A DNA stretch of 36,558 nucleotides, taken from the NCBI GenBank assembly GCA_027604705.1, contig JADHYV010000123.1, positions 1 through 36,558 on the forward strand, given 5' to 3'. Under the pieces are notes generated by a model. That model had not been told where the DNA came from. It saw only the letters and a program-made list of their open reading frames with translations, and did no database searches. The stretch is from Allomyces arbusculus (lineage: Eukaryota; Blastocladiomycota; Blastocladiomycetes; Blastocladiales; Blastocladiaceae). Made by a program: the position numbers and the translations under genes. Positions 1 through 11,409 of the stretch are shown in pieces (the stretch's first letter is position 1; each line of letters begins with the position of its first letter).

Positions 1-240
1 GCGGTTGGCGCAATCCGTCCTTTGATCACAAAATGTCTCGCGATGTCTCTCACTGAAGTGGCTGCATCCACGTCCTGTGCGCCCCTGATCCACGTCACCG
101 AGATCCGTTTGCTTTTGCCCTTCGATTTCGATCCCCAACCGTCGCAGGCGCTCCAGCAACGTCCAGCCGACGTCGACATTGCTCCCGCCGGCCCACCACT
201 GCTCGCCGCTGCTCGCCCTCCCCCTCCGGCCGCGAGCATG
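1..240 (-). pseudogene. Left-edge fragment of RS/RRM-like family (copy z), runs off the window
   Basis: On the minus strand one frame reads a stretch with ERLRRLGIEIEGQ, like the end of the first RRM-like module of the paralogues. A second frame then reads RISVTWIRGAQDVDAATSV and RDIARHFVIKG, which lines up with the start of the second module of copies c and e (for example EIYVAINTPGRHEAPLKDV in c). The two pieces are in different frames, so either a small intron or a frameshift separates them. The piece continues beyond base 1. It could be the 3' part of copy a or a separate copy. The call rests on weak, diverged similarity. Confidence 0.3.
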
Positions 241-1084
241 CGGGTCATAGTCTTTGGCTCTGATGACCAAGTCAAACAATGATATCAAAACGTCATTTAA
301 TGGCCCATGATTTCGGTCTGGTCGTTGAGTGGGTCGATCACGCCCTCCAAGTTGGTCGGCCGCCAGACGCAGCACTCGACGCACGGGACACATTCGCCAA
401 TGCAATCGACGGCCGGATCACATCGCTCGCGTGGGCTCTTGCGCCGCCGCGAACAGCACGCGGGCACCTTCCTCTGAATCGTCCTCGGGATCCGTTGGCT
501 GGAGCCAGTTGAGGAAGTCATCGAGCTAAGCTCGTCACGGGTGAGGCCAGCGCTGAGAAGTGGGGCCGCTTCCGCTCTTGCTCGAATCAATTCGGGATCG
601 AGTTCACGCTGCACGCCGTGAACCGCGCACGAATGGAGTTCCAGTGCGCGTGGTTGCGCAGGTCGATGTTCTCGGCCATCGAGTAGACCGGTGGACCCAT
701 GCTGAAATTCCTTTTCAGAGTCTTTAGATCTCAGGCTTTGCAGAACCTCCTTCGTTCAGCACTGGCACAGTTCACTCCAAACATCGTCGTGCAGCGCTGC
801 GGTCTGATCAATCATAACGCTGCAAACAATTGCGGTCGTTGGTGTGTTTTGACGTGCTCTTGGACAACAACCAGAGAGACGCGTCAACCTCAGGCAAGGT
901 CGGTTGTTGTTTCGCATTTCTTCGCTTTATGGGGTGTACAAGGGACGGAGCCGACACGAGTTGCTGATTGTCCGCGCTTGACTGCGAGGTGCGAGGTGAT
1001 ATAAAGCAGGCGCAGTGTCAGATGTATGTACATTGGATGATGACTGCTGGGCGTATGAGTATGCAAAGGGTTGCTGCTTTCCCA
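241..1084. other. Unresolved stretch between copy a and the left-edge fragment
   Basis: No intact gene is seen. On the minus strand near 690-610 a short frame reads VYSMAENIDLRN followed by HWNSIRARF. This loosely resembles the start of the second RRM-like module of the paralogues, so it may be the decayed 3' part of copy a. The rest shows no recognisable domain on either strand. Confidence 0.3.
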
Positions 1085-2798
1085 TCGAATTGCGCACCCC
1101 CACCACCAATCCCGACTGACTCATCACTTCGGCCACCGCCCCAGGGAACCGCGGCACCCAAAACGACAACATGTTCGCGTCCTTGTCGAGGTACAGGGAC
1201 TGCGGCCGGATCATGTGCCCAAAAACCTGGTAGAACCGCCGCTCCCACTGCCGCGACCGCCGGCTCATGTCGGCCGCGGTCGCACCTGTCAGTTTACCGA
1301 GCATGTGCACGAGCTCGGCGGCGTGTAGTGGGTTTGGGCCAGGTAGGGTGCCCGCAGTGCGCGGCTGCCAATGTTCCGAAGCGATGCGGAGCGATTTTGG
1401 CGCCGGTAGTGGTGGTGCGGCGTCGTCGCCTGCGCGCAAGGACTCGGCGCGCAAGCGAGAAGGTGCGCGCGAGGAGGGCTGGTCGCGCGGGCGGGCGGGT
1501 GAGCGCGTGCGGGACTAAAACCGGCTGCGGCGGGATAAGCACTTGTCGCACGACCGGTCACGCGTCGAGGTGCGGTGCCGGTCACTATCACAGTCACGAT
1601 CACGTTCACAGTCCCTCACGCGATCTCGGTCTTCACGACGATCCCGGAAGCGGTCCCGTTCACGGTTTCGGTCCCGGTCCCGGCCCCGATCATCGCTGCG
1701 TCTGCGGTCACGATCCCGTTCACGCCCGCGGTCGCGGTCGCGGTGGCGACGATCGCGATCACAGGACCTGGAGCGCAAGCGTGACCGGTCGCGGCGCGAC
1801 GATTCCTGGGCAGCTGTGGCCGGTGGGGTCGTCGTTGGTGCAGGTGTGGCCAAGGCCATCTGTTGCGACATCGCCGCTTGTTGCGCGGCCAGCGCTATTT
1901 GGTGCATCAACGCCGCTTGTTGCTGGACTGTTGCGGCATTCGGTGCCGTCGCGGCCATCTGGGACATCAGCGCATTCTGGTTCATATCCGAAGGAGGAAG
2001 ATGACTCGATGGCATCGCTTGCTCTCTGTCAAAGGCACCAACCGATCAGTTCTCCACCACGCCCACTCCCAACGAGTCCCGTCCCTGAGTACCGATTCAT
2101 CAAGTCCAGATGCCACTGCGCCGAACTCGGCACGTTCGTCGCGACCCCACCCACGCCGCGCACAATTTCGGTCAAGTTGGGCGTGACCGAGAGCAAGTTG
2201 CGCACGAGCGCGACAGCTGGGCCGGCAAGCGGCATTGTCGAGTGCGCCTGCATGAGCGTCTCAACGAGCGACCGCGCAATGGCCGGTGTCCCGGCATCGG
2301 ACGGCGCGAGCACGACGGGTTCGCAGGCGCTCACCGGGTAGGGGTGGGTGCTGTCATGCGTCGCTGGCGCGCGCAGGGCGAACATGATGATCACCTGGGG
2401 GGACGGGACCGGCAGCGGCGCGCGGTGAGTGTTGTGGTCGCAGTTCAGTGTGGGCAGACTGGACGGAATGGACGGACGTGATCTTGATCAGACGCGGCCG
2501 CTGGTGTTGCAGCCGCAGGAAGCTGTGGGCTCGTTACAGTTGCTGGCACTGGCGTCAGCGCCGGCGCTGCGTGCGCGCTCGAGGGCGGGTTCGTGGGCGC
2601 GTGCGGCACGGCATAATGGAGGAGCGACTGCTGCAGCGCGTGCTGTCGCGGACTGGTGCTGGTGCGCCATGGCCTGCTGCAGCTGCGCGAGCAAGGCCCC
2701 GCCGTGGCCATGGTCATGGATGCAGGCGCGGTGGGCGCGGTCGCCGACGCCCAGAGCGAAGGCGGGTAGATTGGCGGCAGTGGCGGTGCAGGATCCAT
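1085..2798 (-). CDS. RS/RD-repeat protein with RRM-like module, paralogue a (3' end unresolved)
   Basis: Proposed exons are 2798-2478, 2394-2093 and 2025 downward. The introns, 2477-2395 (83 nt) and 2092-2026 (67 nt), have GT/AG ends. The start is the ATG at 2798 (MDPAPPLPPIYPPSLW). Exon 2 opens in phase 0 at VIIMFALRAPAT, the same place and phase as copies b, c and e, and carries the N-domain ending in LLSVTPNLTEIVRGVGGV. The exon 2/3 junction is phase 2, as in copy b. Exon 3 starts with a Met/Gln/Ala-rich stretch and then a long Arg-Asp/Arg-Ser tract (about 1800-1530). An RRM-like module (SFWVPRFPGAVAEVMSQSG) follows near 1250-1100. A TAG at 1517-1515 interrupts this frame inside the RS tract; coding character continues in the same frame beyond it. 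It may lie in a small unrecognised intron or truncate the protein. Function unknown; the architecture suggests RNA binding. Confidence 0.5.
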
Positions 2799-3375
2799 GG
2801 TCGTCAACGATGGTACTCGAGAAGTGCGGACCAAATCACGTCGTTGAGCACGCCAGTTTGTGACCTTGGGCTGCTGTGGGTGCACGGTGGGTGATGGTTT
2901 TGGTCGCGTTGATGCTGGGATCACGTCCTCCAACAGGCTCGACCGTGGGCACCGTGCCGACGACGACGACGCAACTGCAAGCAACCACCATGGCATTGAG
3001 CAACTTCCCGCGCATGGCCTGGGCGCCGCCGACGCCGCAGTCTGGCCCGGCGCAGACCACCAGCTCGCCCGTCGCGACCACTGAACACCATCAAGTCTCA
3101 CCACCAACAACAGCCAGCTGCCAGTCGCGCCAGCAGCGTCTTCCCCCGCGAGCACGACCAACGTGCCAGCATCAAGCGTGCCCTCGTACGACCCGGCGAT
3201 CTCAATTTCCGTCCAGCCGGCCGTGTCGCATGGCGGTTTCGGTCGCCGTGGGCACCGCCGCCCTCGCCGCAAGCGCGGTCAAGCTGCCGCACCGCTCTGG
3301 GGTGCTGGTCCAGTGGCCGTACCTGCTGCTGCCCCGTCGACTGTACACGGTCCCGGCGTATTGGCCACGGCCGGC
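2799..3375. promoter_or_regulatory. Head-to-head intergenic region between copies a and b
   Basis: This 577-bp gap separates the proposed ATG of copy a (2798, minus) from that of copy b (3376, plus), so it should hold both promoters. I see no clear TATA box or repeat. The open frames here are GC-rich shadows. Confidence 0.35.
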
Positions 3376-5362
3376 ATGTTCGCCGCAACCGCGCAGCCGA
3401 TGCTCTCCACCGGCGGCGCGATGCCCAACGGGTACAGACTCGCAGCGCCGATGCTCTGCAGCGTCCCGGCCACAACGTCGACGATGCCGATGCTCAACAG
3501 CGTCTGCGCTGCTCCACCGACGCCGCAGCTCGCGCCACAGGACGGGCCAGAGGTACCAGTCCATCCTTGACTGCCGCGCGCGCGCTTCCTCACCTCTAAC
3601 CGCCCTTGGTCCGCAGTACACGGTTGTCTTTAACCTCTCCGCGCCCACGACGCACGCGCCCGGCACCGCCTACCCCATCGAAATCGACGCGCCGGCCGTG
3701 CACGTGCGCGACCCGGCCACGGGCCACGGCACGACCCTATCGCTCCCGGACACGATCTATCACGCCGCAGCGGCTGCGTTCCCGATGCCGATTCAACTGC
3801 TTTTGCAAGCGCTTACGGGGATGCCTGCCGCGCTCGCCGAAACGTTGTGCGGCGTTGGGTGCGCGCCGGTGATGGCCGGCACGGGCGATCAGCTCGGGTA
3901 CGGACGGCTTCAGCGGCGTGAGGATGGACTTGGCCACGTTGACTCGCGGACGCGTTTTGACCCTCACGATATGCTGCTGTCTCTAGCGCCTTCACCGCGC
4001 CGTGGCTGCCCACGACCATGACCGCGGTGCCCACACCGGCCGCTGCCGCCGCGGAGGTAGCGCCCGCGACGTGGACTCCCGTCGCGACACCTGCAGGACC
4101 ATTTCCGCCGTCGGTCGCCCCAGTGCCGGTCGAGTCGGCGGTTTCAGTCGTCTCAGCCGAAGCCGCGCCCAGTGACTCACTGTCGAACGCGAACACTGCA
4201 CACCGTGACCGTGGCCGAGACAGGTCGCGGTCCCGCACCCGGTCACGATCTCGCTCGCGGCGCCGTTCCCGGTCCCGGCCCCGGTCGCGCCGGCGGCCCC
4301 GGACCCACACGCGGTCGCGATCGCGTCGCCGCAGCGGCGCATCCCTACCACCCGGACGCGCGAGGTCGCCCCAGCGGTACGTGGTGTTCCGGCTGCGCAC
4401 GTCCCCGAAAGGCCGGCCGATTGCCGAAGCGCCCAACTGGAGGACGCGGATCGGGTCGGCGCTGTACGATGTTGGGCCCGTGCGACACGTCAAGTTGAAT
4501 GCGCGGTCGGGGGAGGTGACGCTGGAAATTGCACGGACCGACAGGTATGCATCACTCCAGGGTGCTGCGTGTGGGAGGGAGGCAGGAAGGAAAGTGGACC
4601 GTGGCTGTGACTGACGTTTCCCTGGTGCGAATGGTGGTGGTGGGGGGGGGGGGGGGCGTCCTCAGTGTGGTCAAGGAAGTCGTGCGCGAGTCTGGGTTTG
4701 TGATCAACGGTCTGCGCATCGAGGTATGTGCCTCTCTCCGTCTGTGCTTCCACGCGCGAGCAGAGAAGCGAGTAGGGTGCCGTGTTGACTTGACCGCCTC
4801 CACCGCGCCATTTTTGTAGCTTGAGCCAGTCGATCAAGGCTACGTCCCGGACCCGGCAGCCCCGAAACGGTCGACGTTCTTTGTGAGCAATTTACCGGCT
4901 GTGGCAAATCTCGAATCGGTACACCGGTGGGCGAGACAGCACCAGGTCACTTGTGATGTGGATTCGGTCAATGGCCTGGTGTCAGATATGGGCGACCGGT
5001 ACATTCTCGTCGGGACTCGTGCGGCTTCGGGTGCGGTGGGTGCGGTCTGACGGACGGGGTGGACGGGGGTTATTTAGGACATTTGCGTTCATGACGACCA
5101 AGGCGATGAGTCTTCGGAACGGCAAGTGTCTCGACGGGTTGAAGTACAAGTGTCACACGCTTAAGGTACGTTGGTTGCGGCTCCGTTTGGTTGCGATGTG
5201 AAGTCGCATTGGGGATGAGGAGGAAGACTGATGGATGACGCTGACGTACTGCGGTTCCGTACACAGGTGGTCCCGATCGACGATCCAAAGACGCTGTTTG
5301 CCAGCAAGGAGTCGCTCGAGCGTGGACTCCGCGAGCGTTTGGCGGCGCTCAAAGACGCGTAA
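3376..5362 (+). CDS. RS-repeat, RRM-like protein, paralogue b (seven exons, intact)
   Basis: Exons are 3376-3552, 3617-3897, 3987-4544, 4666-4723, 4820-4998, 5078-5165 and 5267-5362, coding for 478 residues. All six introns (64-121 nt) are GT/AG and every phase agrees. Exon 1 is Met/Pro/Ala-rich. Exon 2 is the N-domain (opens YTVVFNLSAPTT, closes near LLLQALTGMPAALAETL). Exon 3 holds an Ala/Pro linker, an RS tract (about 4200-4340) and the start of RRM-like module 1. Exons 4-6 complete module 1 (VVKEVVRESGFVINGLRIE) and module 2 (STFFVSNLPAV). Exon 7 is the terminal motif PIDDPKTLFASKE. Copies c and e match across all parts, which supports the splicing. The RS tract plus RRM-like folds suggest a nuclear RNA-processing role; this is inference, and aromatic RNP residues are not well kept. 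Confidence 0.7.
4642..4656 (+). repeat. G15 mononucleotide run inside an intron of copy b
   Basis: Fifteen consecutive G lie about ten bases upstream of the 3' splice site at 4665, in the place where a pyrimidine tract would be expected. Confidence 0.9.
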
Positions 5363-5941
5363 AGAGCGATCGATGTCATGAACGATGCTTGTGTTTGTCT
5401 TGGGAACAAGAGCAAATCTTAAATGAGAGGAAAGAAACGTGAGGCCTCGAACCGTGTCTCGGCCACCAACACCGCGAGCAAAGTGAGACAGCCCAGCGCC
5501 GCAAGGGAAGAGGAAACAGAAGTCGAGGTCATGGAGTGGCCCAGGAAACAGTATCGAATCCGACAACCGGCACTTTCTCGACGCTCCGTGCATACTCACT
5601 CGCATCAGTGGAATCACAAAGAGCGTTTACGTTTTTGTCCGACGGAGATACAATCGCGAAACGAGAACAGGAGAACTTGGCAACGTGACAATCAAAAGAG
5701 ACGACGCGGTAGCACGACCGCCAACCGAGGCAACTCACCAACACGACCCAAGAAACAAGGACTGATAGCAACAGCACACGAACAGGGTTGAACTCGAGAA
5801 GACGCCGAGTTGATCGAGCGCATGCTTCTCCACCAGCCGGTAGCAGGACACGAGGCAAGGGCCGCATCGAACATGGGCAGATTCCGCTCTCTGCTCGTCC
5901 AAGCGACGCGACCCGACCAAAGGAATGCTGGCCTACACCAC
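5363..5941. other. Tail-to-tail intergenic region between copies b and c
   Basis: This 579-bp gap holds the 3' ends of the two convergent paralogues. No further coding region, repeat or RNA gene is recognised. Confidence 0.5.
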
Positions 5942-7695
5942 CTACGACGATCGACCGCGCGGCCCCGGTCCGCCATTCCCAAAGTGCCCCGACCTGACCG
6001 CATGCTCCACGAGCTTGCTCAACTCGGGGTCGGCGCGCGCCATTTGCATGCACATGTCGTGCAACTGGTAGGGCGTGCGGAAAAACGAGACGGGGTCCTC
6101 GACGCGTTTCACGCGCACTTTGTGGCCAAACACCATGATCCCGTCACGGTCCATCAACAAGTTGGGCCTCGGCGGGTTCTCGACGGTCATGAACGTGTAG
6201 GACAAGGTTGTGCCGGGAATGTAGGCCGGTGCGCGGTCGAGGTAGGGCCACACCTACAAGTGGAGCACAGACGTGGAGTGAGCAAGCGTTCCAAAAGACA
6301 GCGACGCACAGCGCGCCAACACCCACCGGCTCGACCCACCAGCACGTCGCACCTTGTCGACATCAAAATGCCGCGTAACGTCCTTGAGCGGTGCCTCATG
6401 CCGCCCCGGCGTATTGATCGCGACATAAATCTCTGGTTTCGGCGTCTCGCGTAAGATCCCACGCCATTTCGGATCCAACGGCTCAATAATCAGCGGCCGT
6501 CCACCAAAGACCGTCCACGACCGCGCCAACGTGCGCCGCACGACCGTCTCGACATCAAGCGCTGCCGGGTCAAACTCGAGCCGCACAATCCCCGTGCCGA
6601 GACCCGTCGGCTCAAACCGCGCGCGCGCACCCGTGTGCTCAAAAAAGGATTCGATGCGGTCATTGAACGACGCTTTCCAACTGGGCAAATTGACCACCTT
6701 GAATTCCAGCAAGCCAGGGGGAGTCGAACCCGAAGACGGCGGACCGCGACGGTCCACCGGGCTTCGGCAGCGCGTGCGACTCGCGCTGCGACTACGGAAA
6801 CTGCCGCGCCGCAGAGATGGAGAGCTCCCACGCCGAGGAGAGCTGCCGCGGCGCGTCCGGGCGGGAGGCGACGGCGGCCGACGGTCGGAATGACTGTGGC
6901 GCATAGGGGACCGCGAGCGTGTGTTACTGCGGCGACGATCACGGCCGTGGGACGGCGACCGCGACCGGCTGCGCCCACGACGGTGGTCATCGCGATCTGG
7001 CGTTGAGAGAGCTGGCAACGATCCAAATGAAGGCGCTCCCGAGCCACCCACTTGAGCAAGCATCAACTGCGCGAGCACCGGGTTCGTCTGCGCAAGCGAC
7101 TGCATGATTGGGTTGGTCGCGAGCGCGCCGAGCGCATTCAACGCCGACGCCGGCTGCGACTGTGGCATCGATGGAGCAACAGGAGTGTGGAGTGGGGGCG
7201 CCACGTGCAAATACATGCCTCCGGCCATGCGGACCGACTGCTCGACGCTCATCGGCAACTGCACAAGCTGTTGGAGAAGCACCTGTACAAAAGACGGCCA
7301 CGCAACGTCGGTGCGGACCAGCGCTTGCGAAACGGAAATGGAAGTGCCAGGCGGATCCGTGGCAACCGTGACCATGGGGTCGTGCATTTCAATGCGCGCA
7401 TGCTCCCCTGTACGAGTCGTCGGCAAGTAGCGCAGCTGGATGTTGATGGTAAACTAAATCAAAGACAATTCATAACGTCAGCTGGGTTGGCTCTATTCTT
7501 CTTCAACGCATCGCACGACGGCGAACGTACCCCAGCGTCGTGACCCATTGGTGCGCGCGGCATTGCGCTAGGAACTGGCACCGGACCCCCTGCCGCGGGC
7601 ATCGGTGCCGAAATGGGCATCGAGGCCGGCATGGGCACGGCGGCCGTCGCGAGCGCTGAACCGTTCATTGGTGGCATGGCTCCGTAAGCATTCAT
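5942..7695 (-). CDS. RS-repeat, RRM-like protein, paralogue c (three exons, intact)
   Basis: Exons are 7695-7531, 7453-6353 and 6253-5942, coding for 525 residues. The introns are 7530-7454 (77 nt, GTACGT...TTTAG with an upstream CTGAC) and 6352-6254 (99 nt). The ATG at 7695 begins a Met/Pro-rich exon 1. Exon 2 opens FTINIQLRYLPTT in phase 0, as in copies a and b. It then has the N-domain helix LLQQLVQLPMSVEQSVRMAGG, an RS tract (roughly residues 195-280, SRSRSPSHGRDRRRS) and RRM-like module 1 (FKVVNLPSWKAS ... WTVFGGRPLIIEPLD). It ends with the start of module 2 (EIYVAINTPGRH). Exon 3 begins VWPYLDRAPAYIPG and ends with the RVEDPVSFF motif plus a Gly-rich tail. Unlike copy b it has no introns inside module 1 or before the terminal motif. 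Probably an RNA-binding protein; no family name recognised. Confidence 0.7.
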
Positions 7696-8366
7696 TGTGC
7701 CAAGAGTCCGTCCGTCAGGCTCTTGTCAGGCCAAGGCAAGAAGCCGTCGTGGTCGCAGCTTCGGTCAAGTGAGCCGTCGTCGTCGTTGCAGCTCAAAGGG
7801 AACCAGGTGCCGCTATCCAAAGCGTTGCGGCAAGCTCGAGGAATTCCAATGGACGTGCAGATGTCGAAACTCGAAGGAGCCCGACGGCGAGTTTGGTCGA
7901 GTTTAGTCTTTGTTGCTGAATGGAGCGATCACAATGGAGGGGAGGCAACGTGCTTGTGCTTAAGCAGAGCTGCCAAAAAGAAAGCGGCTGCACACTTTTA
8001 CGTCAGCGAGACCACGGTCAGGTTACGCTAACTTACGCCAGGGGTTCTGCCTCCACAACACCTGCAACGATCAAGGTCAAGCGCCGCCCTTCGCCGTGAT
8101 TTGCATCGTTCACAGCAACTGGCGACCTGGCAACCCACAAGCTCGTACTCAGTCGCGACACAATCCGCACGCAATATTCGGGCGCAAGCGTATGCTCTCA
8201 AGCTCGTCGACACGTCCAACAGCCGCAACTACGCAAGGATAAACCTGCTCGCAACCGGACACTGTAACGGCTCGCAACAGCACCATATTTCAGACAACCA
8301 ACTACGACCAACAGTGACCCGTGCTTACGACAATGGAAGCAACGATCTCTTTGCTGCTTGGGCGCC
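7696..8366. promoter_or_regulatory. Head-to-head intergenic region between copies c and d
   Basis: This gap of about 670 bp lies between the ATG of copy c (7695, minus) and the probable former ATG of copy d (8367, plus). It should contain the promoter of c. No clear motif is seen. Confidence 0.35.
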
Positions 8367-10445
8367 ATGGTCGGCAACAGCTACGACGGCCACATAGCAG
8401 ACCACGGCCAGCAGTTCAGGTCGGCAGCGCCTCCAGTCCCTCCATCCGCGCAAACACATGCAGGTCTAAATTTGACCGACCAGGCCGGACAAACCTCGCA
8501 GACAGAGGTGCGCAATACTGTCCACCGGATCGGAGCGCATTGGTTCATGGCCTTCAGCTGGAATAGCACGCATCGAGAGCACCACACTGACCAAGGCGAC
8601 GTGGGCCGTGTTGCAATAGCTCACTCTTGACCTTCGTATCTGCCACGTCGCGACCGACTCTCCCGCTGGTGTTCGCATCGAGTTGTTTGACCCGACCGCG
8701 ATGCTCTCGAACAATGGTCAGACAAGCGAAGCCAACGTGCCGCTTGGCCAGTGCGTCGCTCGCTCCAACACGATATGGCCTTCGCACGTGCACCATTTTG
8801 CTCCAGCAGCTCGCCGAACTTCCTGCAGGTATCGAGCAATTGGTGCGCGCGCAGGGTGGAATATGTGTGCGACTCGGACCGCATGTCGCGCCGCCCAGTG
8901 CCGCATCGGCACCTCAACCATCTACAAGTGCGCCAGTCAGCGTCACTGACTTGGCGACCAATCGATTTTTGTACGCTCGCGCAGGACAAGCCGGAACTGG
9001 CCCAGATGCTCCTCTTGACGTTGCAGCAGCAACAACAGCAGCGCACGCAACTAGGGCACACGCTCGTTCCTGTTGGTTCTTCAAGCTCTGCGAATGTGCT
9101 GAAGCACCCTGCCCACCACTTTGCCGTCCCTAACGGTGCCGTTGCATTGCCGCCATCGAGCGCTGGAAGCATTTTTCCTCCTGCGCACGCCGCGAAGCAC
9201 GGGCATCCGACCCTCGCGACTGCACTGTCAACTCACTTGACAACCACGACGGCGCCCTTGCCAGCGCCCGCGGCTGCCGGGAAAGCGCGAAATTCGCATC
9301 GCTTGTCTCGCTCGCGATCCCCCTTGTCTCGCCCGCGATCCCACTCGTCATCTCGCTCGTCAGCCACCGCGACCCGCGCGTTCTCGGTCGCCGAATTCAC
9401 GCGTACGTCGTCGCTCACCATCTCTTCGTGAGCGCCACGGCAGCACGAAATCCTCGTCGTCTCGGCGACGATCTCAGCCTCGCTCACCTCGCTCGCAGTC
9501 GCGCTCGCGGTCCCGCTCACGGTCGAGGCGGCACGCAAAGACCTCAGCGGCACGGTCGAGGAGCCCGGCGTCACCGCATCGTCCGCGCCGCCGACGTTCC
9601 TCGCGCTCCCCGTCCCGCTCGCGATCCCGCTCCCCGCGCCGGCGTCGGCCACGAACGCCGTCACCACACGACTCGCCGCGCTCGTCCAAGATTCTCGAGT
9701 TCTGGATTAGCAACCCTCTCCGGATCGGCCGCGGCGTGTCACGGCTCAAATCGCTCTTCACCCCGCGTGTGTCCCCGGCCGAATTCCACGCCGGCCAGGA
9801 ACGCGGCAAGGGAACCATGGTGTTTTGCTTACGAGTCGCGCTCACTTCTCGAAAGTCGTGGAACGTGCCATCAGCCGCATCGGGTTCATTTTCGGTGGCC
9901 TGTCGCTGCGCGTCGAGCCCCTGAACCCGGTGTCCAAGTCGTTTGTGGCGAAAATGGGCGTGCGCAAGAACGCCCTGGGGATTTGTTTGGTCATCAATAA
10001 CTCCGTTCCCAGAGGTCAGTGCCAACGACTTGACGCGGCACTTACCGTAAGCGGCGCCTGGCCGTTCCTCGACTGAGCTTGATCCAGGGCCTGGCACCGC
10101 TTTGCGGTACATGTTTGTCACGAATGAGCTGCATTCGAGGATGACGGCCACGGCGTTCATGGAACTTGACGGCAAGACGGCGCTTGGGTGCAAGATGCAG
10201 GTGCGGATTTTTCTTTCTGCCTCTTTCGCCCCGGATCTGGTTTGCCTGGCAAACAGCTAACGTCTTTCGTGCTCGTGTGTGTTGTTACCGACACCGACGC
10301 AAATCAAGGACCCGATGCGTTCTTCCAGCGTAGCGAAAACACGTATCAGGTGTGCAAGTCTTTTGCGTTGGCTGTTATGGACCTCAAGCACTTCGTGGAG
10401 GTGCAAATAGACGGCGGGAAACCGCGCACGCGGATTAATTGTTGA
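8367..10445 (+). pseudogene. RS/RRM-like family pseudogene, copy d
   Basis: Parts of the family layout are present in order, but no single frame carries them. Exon 1 (8367-8507, ATG GTC GGC) ends in Glu at a GTGCGC donor, like copies b and e. A 112-nt intron (8508-8619) follows, and exon 2 opens LTLDLRICHVATDS. The N-domain then changes frame near 8803 (TIWPSHVH, then ILLQQLAELPAGIEQL) and again near 8970. The RS tract changes frame near 9360. RRM-like module 1 is split near 9830 (WISNPLRIGRG, then VERAISRIGFIFGGLSLRV). Module 2 is split near 10045-10080, and the terminal motif (IKDP, then DAFFQRSENTYQV) near 10310. At least five frame changes make it non-functional unless the assembly is poor here. 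Splice sites and protein similarity remain readable, so the loss looks fairly recent. The closest match is copy e (shared LDLRI opening). Confidence 0.65.
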
Positions 10446-11118
10446 GGGTGCGCTTGTTTGGGTGGAGATTTGCTGAACGTCTCCGTTTTCCTGTGTCGCA
10501 TGACAGGGGGGCAAAATGGGCCAGATCTGACTCCATGTCATCCGGCGAGAGCATCTCTGGCTTCATCAATGGAAGTTGTCGCGATCAGTCCGCCCTGCAT
10601 GATCAAACGACTCCTGAGCATGGGACTTCAGGTAGTCTACAATTCAAGGCTCTGAAACTCGGCATGGAATGTTGATGCAGCCGTCGACAACATTTGATTC
10701 ATCCATTCTTGCACGAGGCTCAAGTCGAACCAAATGACTGCAGGGAAAAGATCAAATGTGACACAGCGTCACACAACACACGACCGGCGACCGAGTGAAT
10801 ACTGAAAAGCACCCATTAACATCAATCATAGCTCGTTACACAAGTTCAGAGCGGAAGGAACAACAGCAAGAGCATTGCAGTCTGTTCTTTCAGCGAAACA
10901 AGACGAGGAAAGCCATTTCTGCCCCATTCAATGAGTCGCCTCCCAATTACTGATAAATTTGCGGGAAAAATGGGGAAGCGCCCAAACTCGTCCAAACTCG
11001 CGAGCATTTTGTTTGCTGTCCCTTCCAGCAAAAACACATGCATAGGTACTGCGCCGTTTCTTCATGTCCACTGACGGGTGCACACATTCTTGGACCTGTA
11101 GTTTTTACAGCTTTTGAC
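10446..11118. other. Intergenic stretch, nothing recognised
   Basis: Lower GC than its surroundings. No domain, repeat or RNA gene is seen between pseudogene d and fragment f. Confidence 0.5.
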
Positions 11119-11409
11119 TGGCTCAAAGGTCAATAAGCTAGACGTCATGGCGCTCGGCGGGCGAGTAGTTAGTGAAAGCGGTTGAAGGTATGCTGTGCTC
11201 TCCTCGATTGCGCTCTGTTTTGTACGGGTTTGATCTTCACCATTGACACTGCTTGGCTGCGCTGGTGCAAATATCGGCGCTTCCAGTTGCGGCGGATCTT
11301 CGACCCAGCAGCTGCGTTTGCCTCGCGCGCTGCCCTCGACCGCGAAATTGCAGCGCTTGCCGAAGGGAATGAGCCGCAAAGGCTGCTCAAGCAATCCGTG
11401 CCTTTTTAA
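11119..11409 (+). pseudogene. 3' fragment of RS/RRM-like family, copy f
   Basis: A short piece reads LTGSKVNKLDVMALGGR up to 11164, then a GTAGTT donor. It aligns with the end of module 2 in copy e (RGSNELKHLDELVAFGCKMR) and has the same phase-0 intron position. After a 122-nt intron (11165-11286, ending TTCCAG) the terminal exon 11287-11409 reads LRRIFDPAAAFASRAALDRE and stops at TAA. This matches the terminal exon of copy b (PIDDPKTLFASKE). No upstream modules are found within about 600 bp, so this looks like a truncated duplicate lying just upstream of copy e. Confidence 0.45.

Noticed and set aside
1540-1800. CRISPR-like or satellite array in the cgatcg/ggtcgc-rich stretch
   Set aside because: The short repeats are irregular, without spacers, and encode Arg-Asp/Arg-Ser runs.
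968-2341. 457-codon plus-strand frame opposite copy a
   Set aside because: Low-complexity complement of the RS tract; the minus strand shows family similarity and fitting splice sites.
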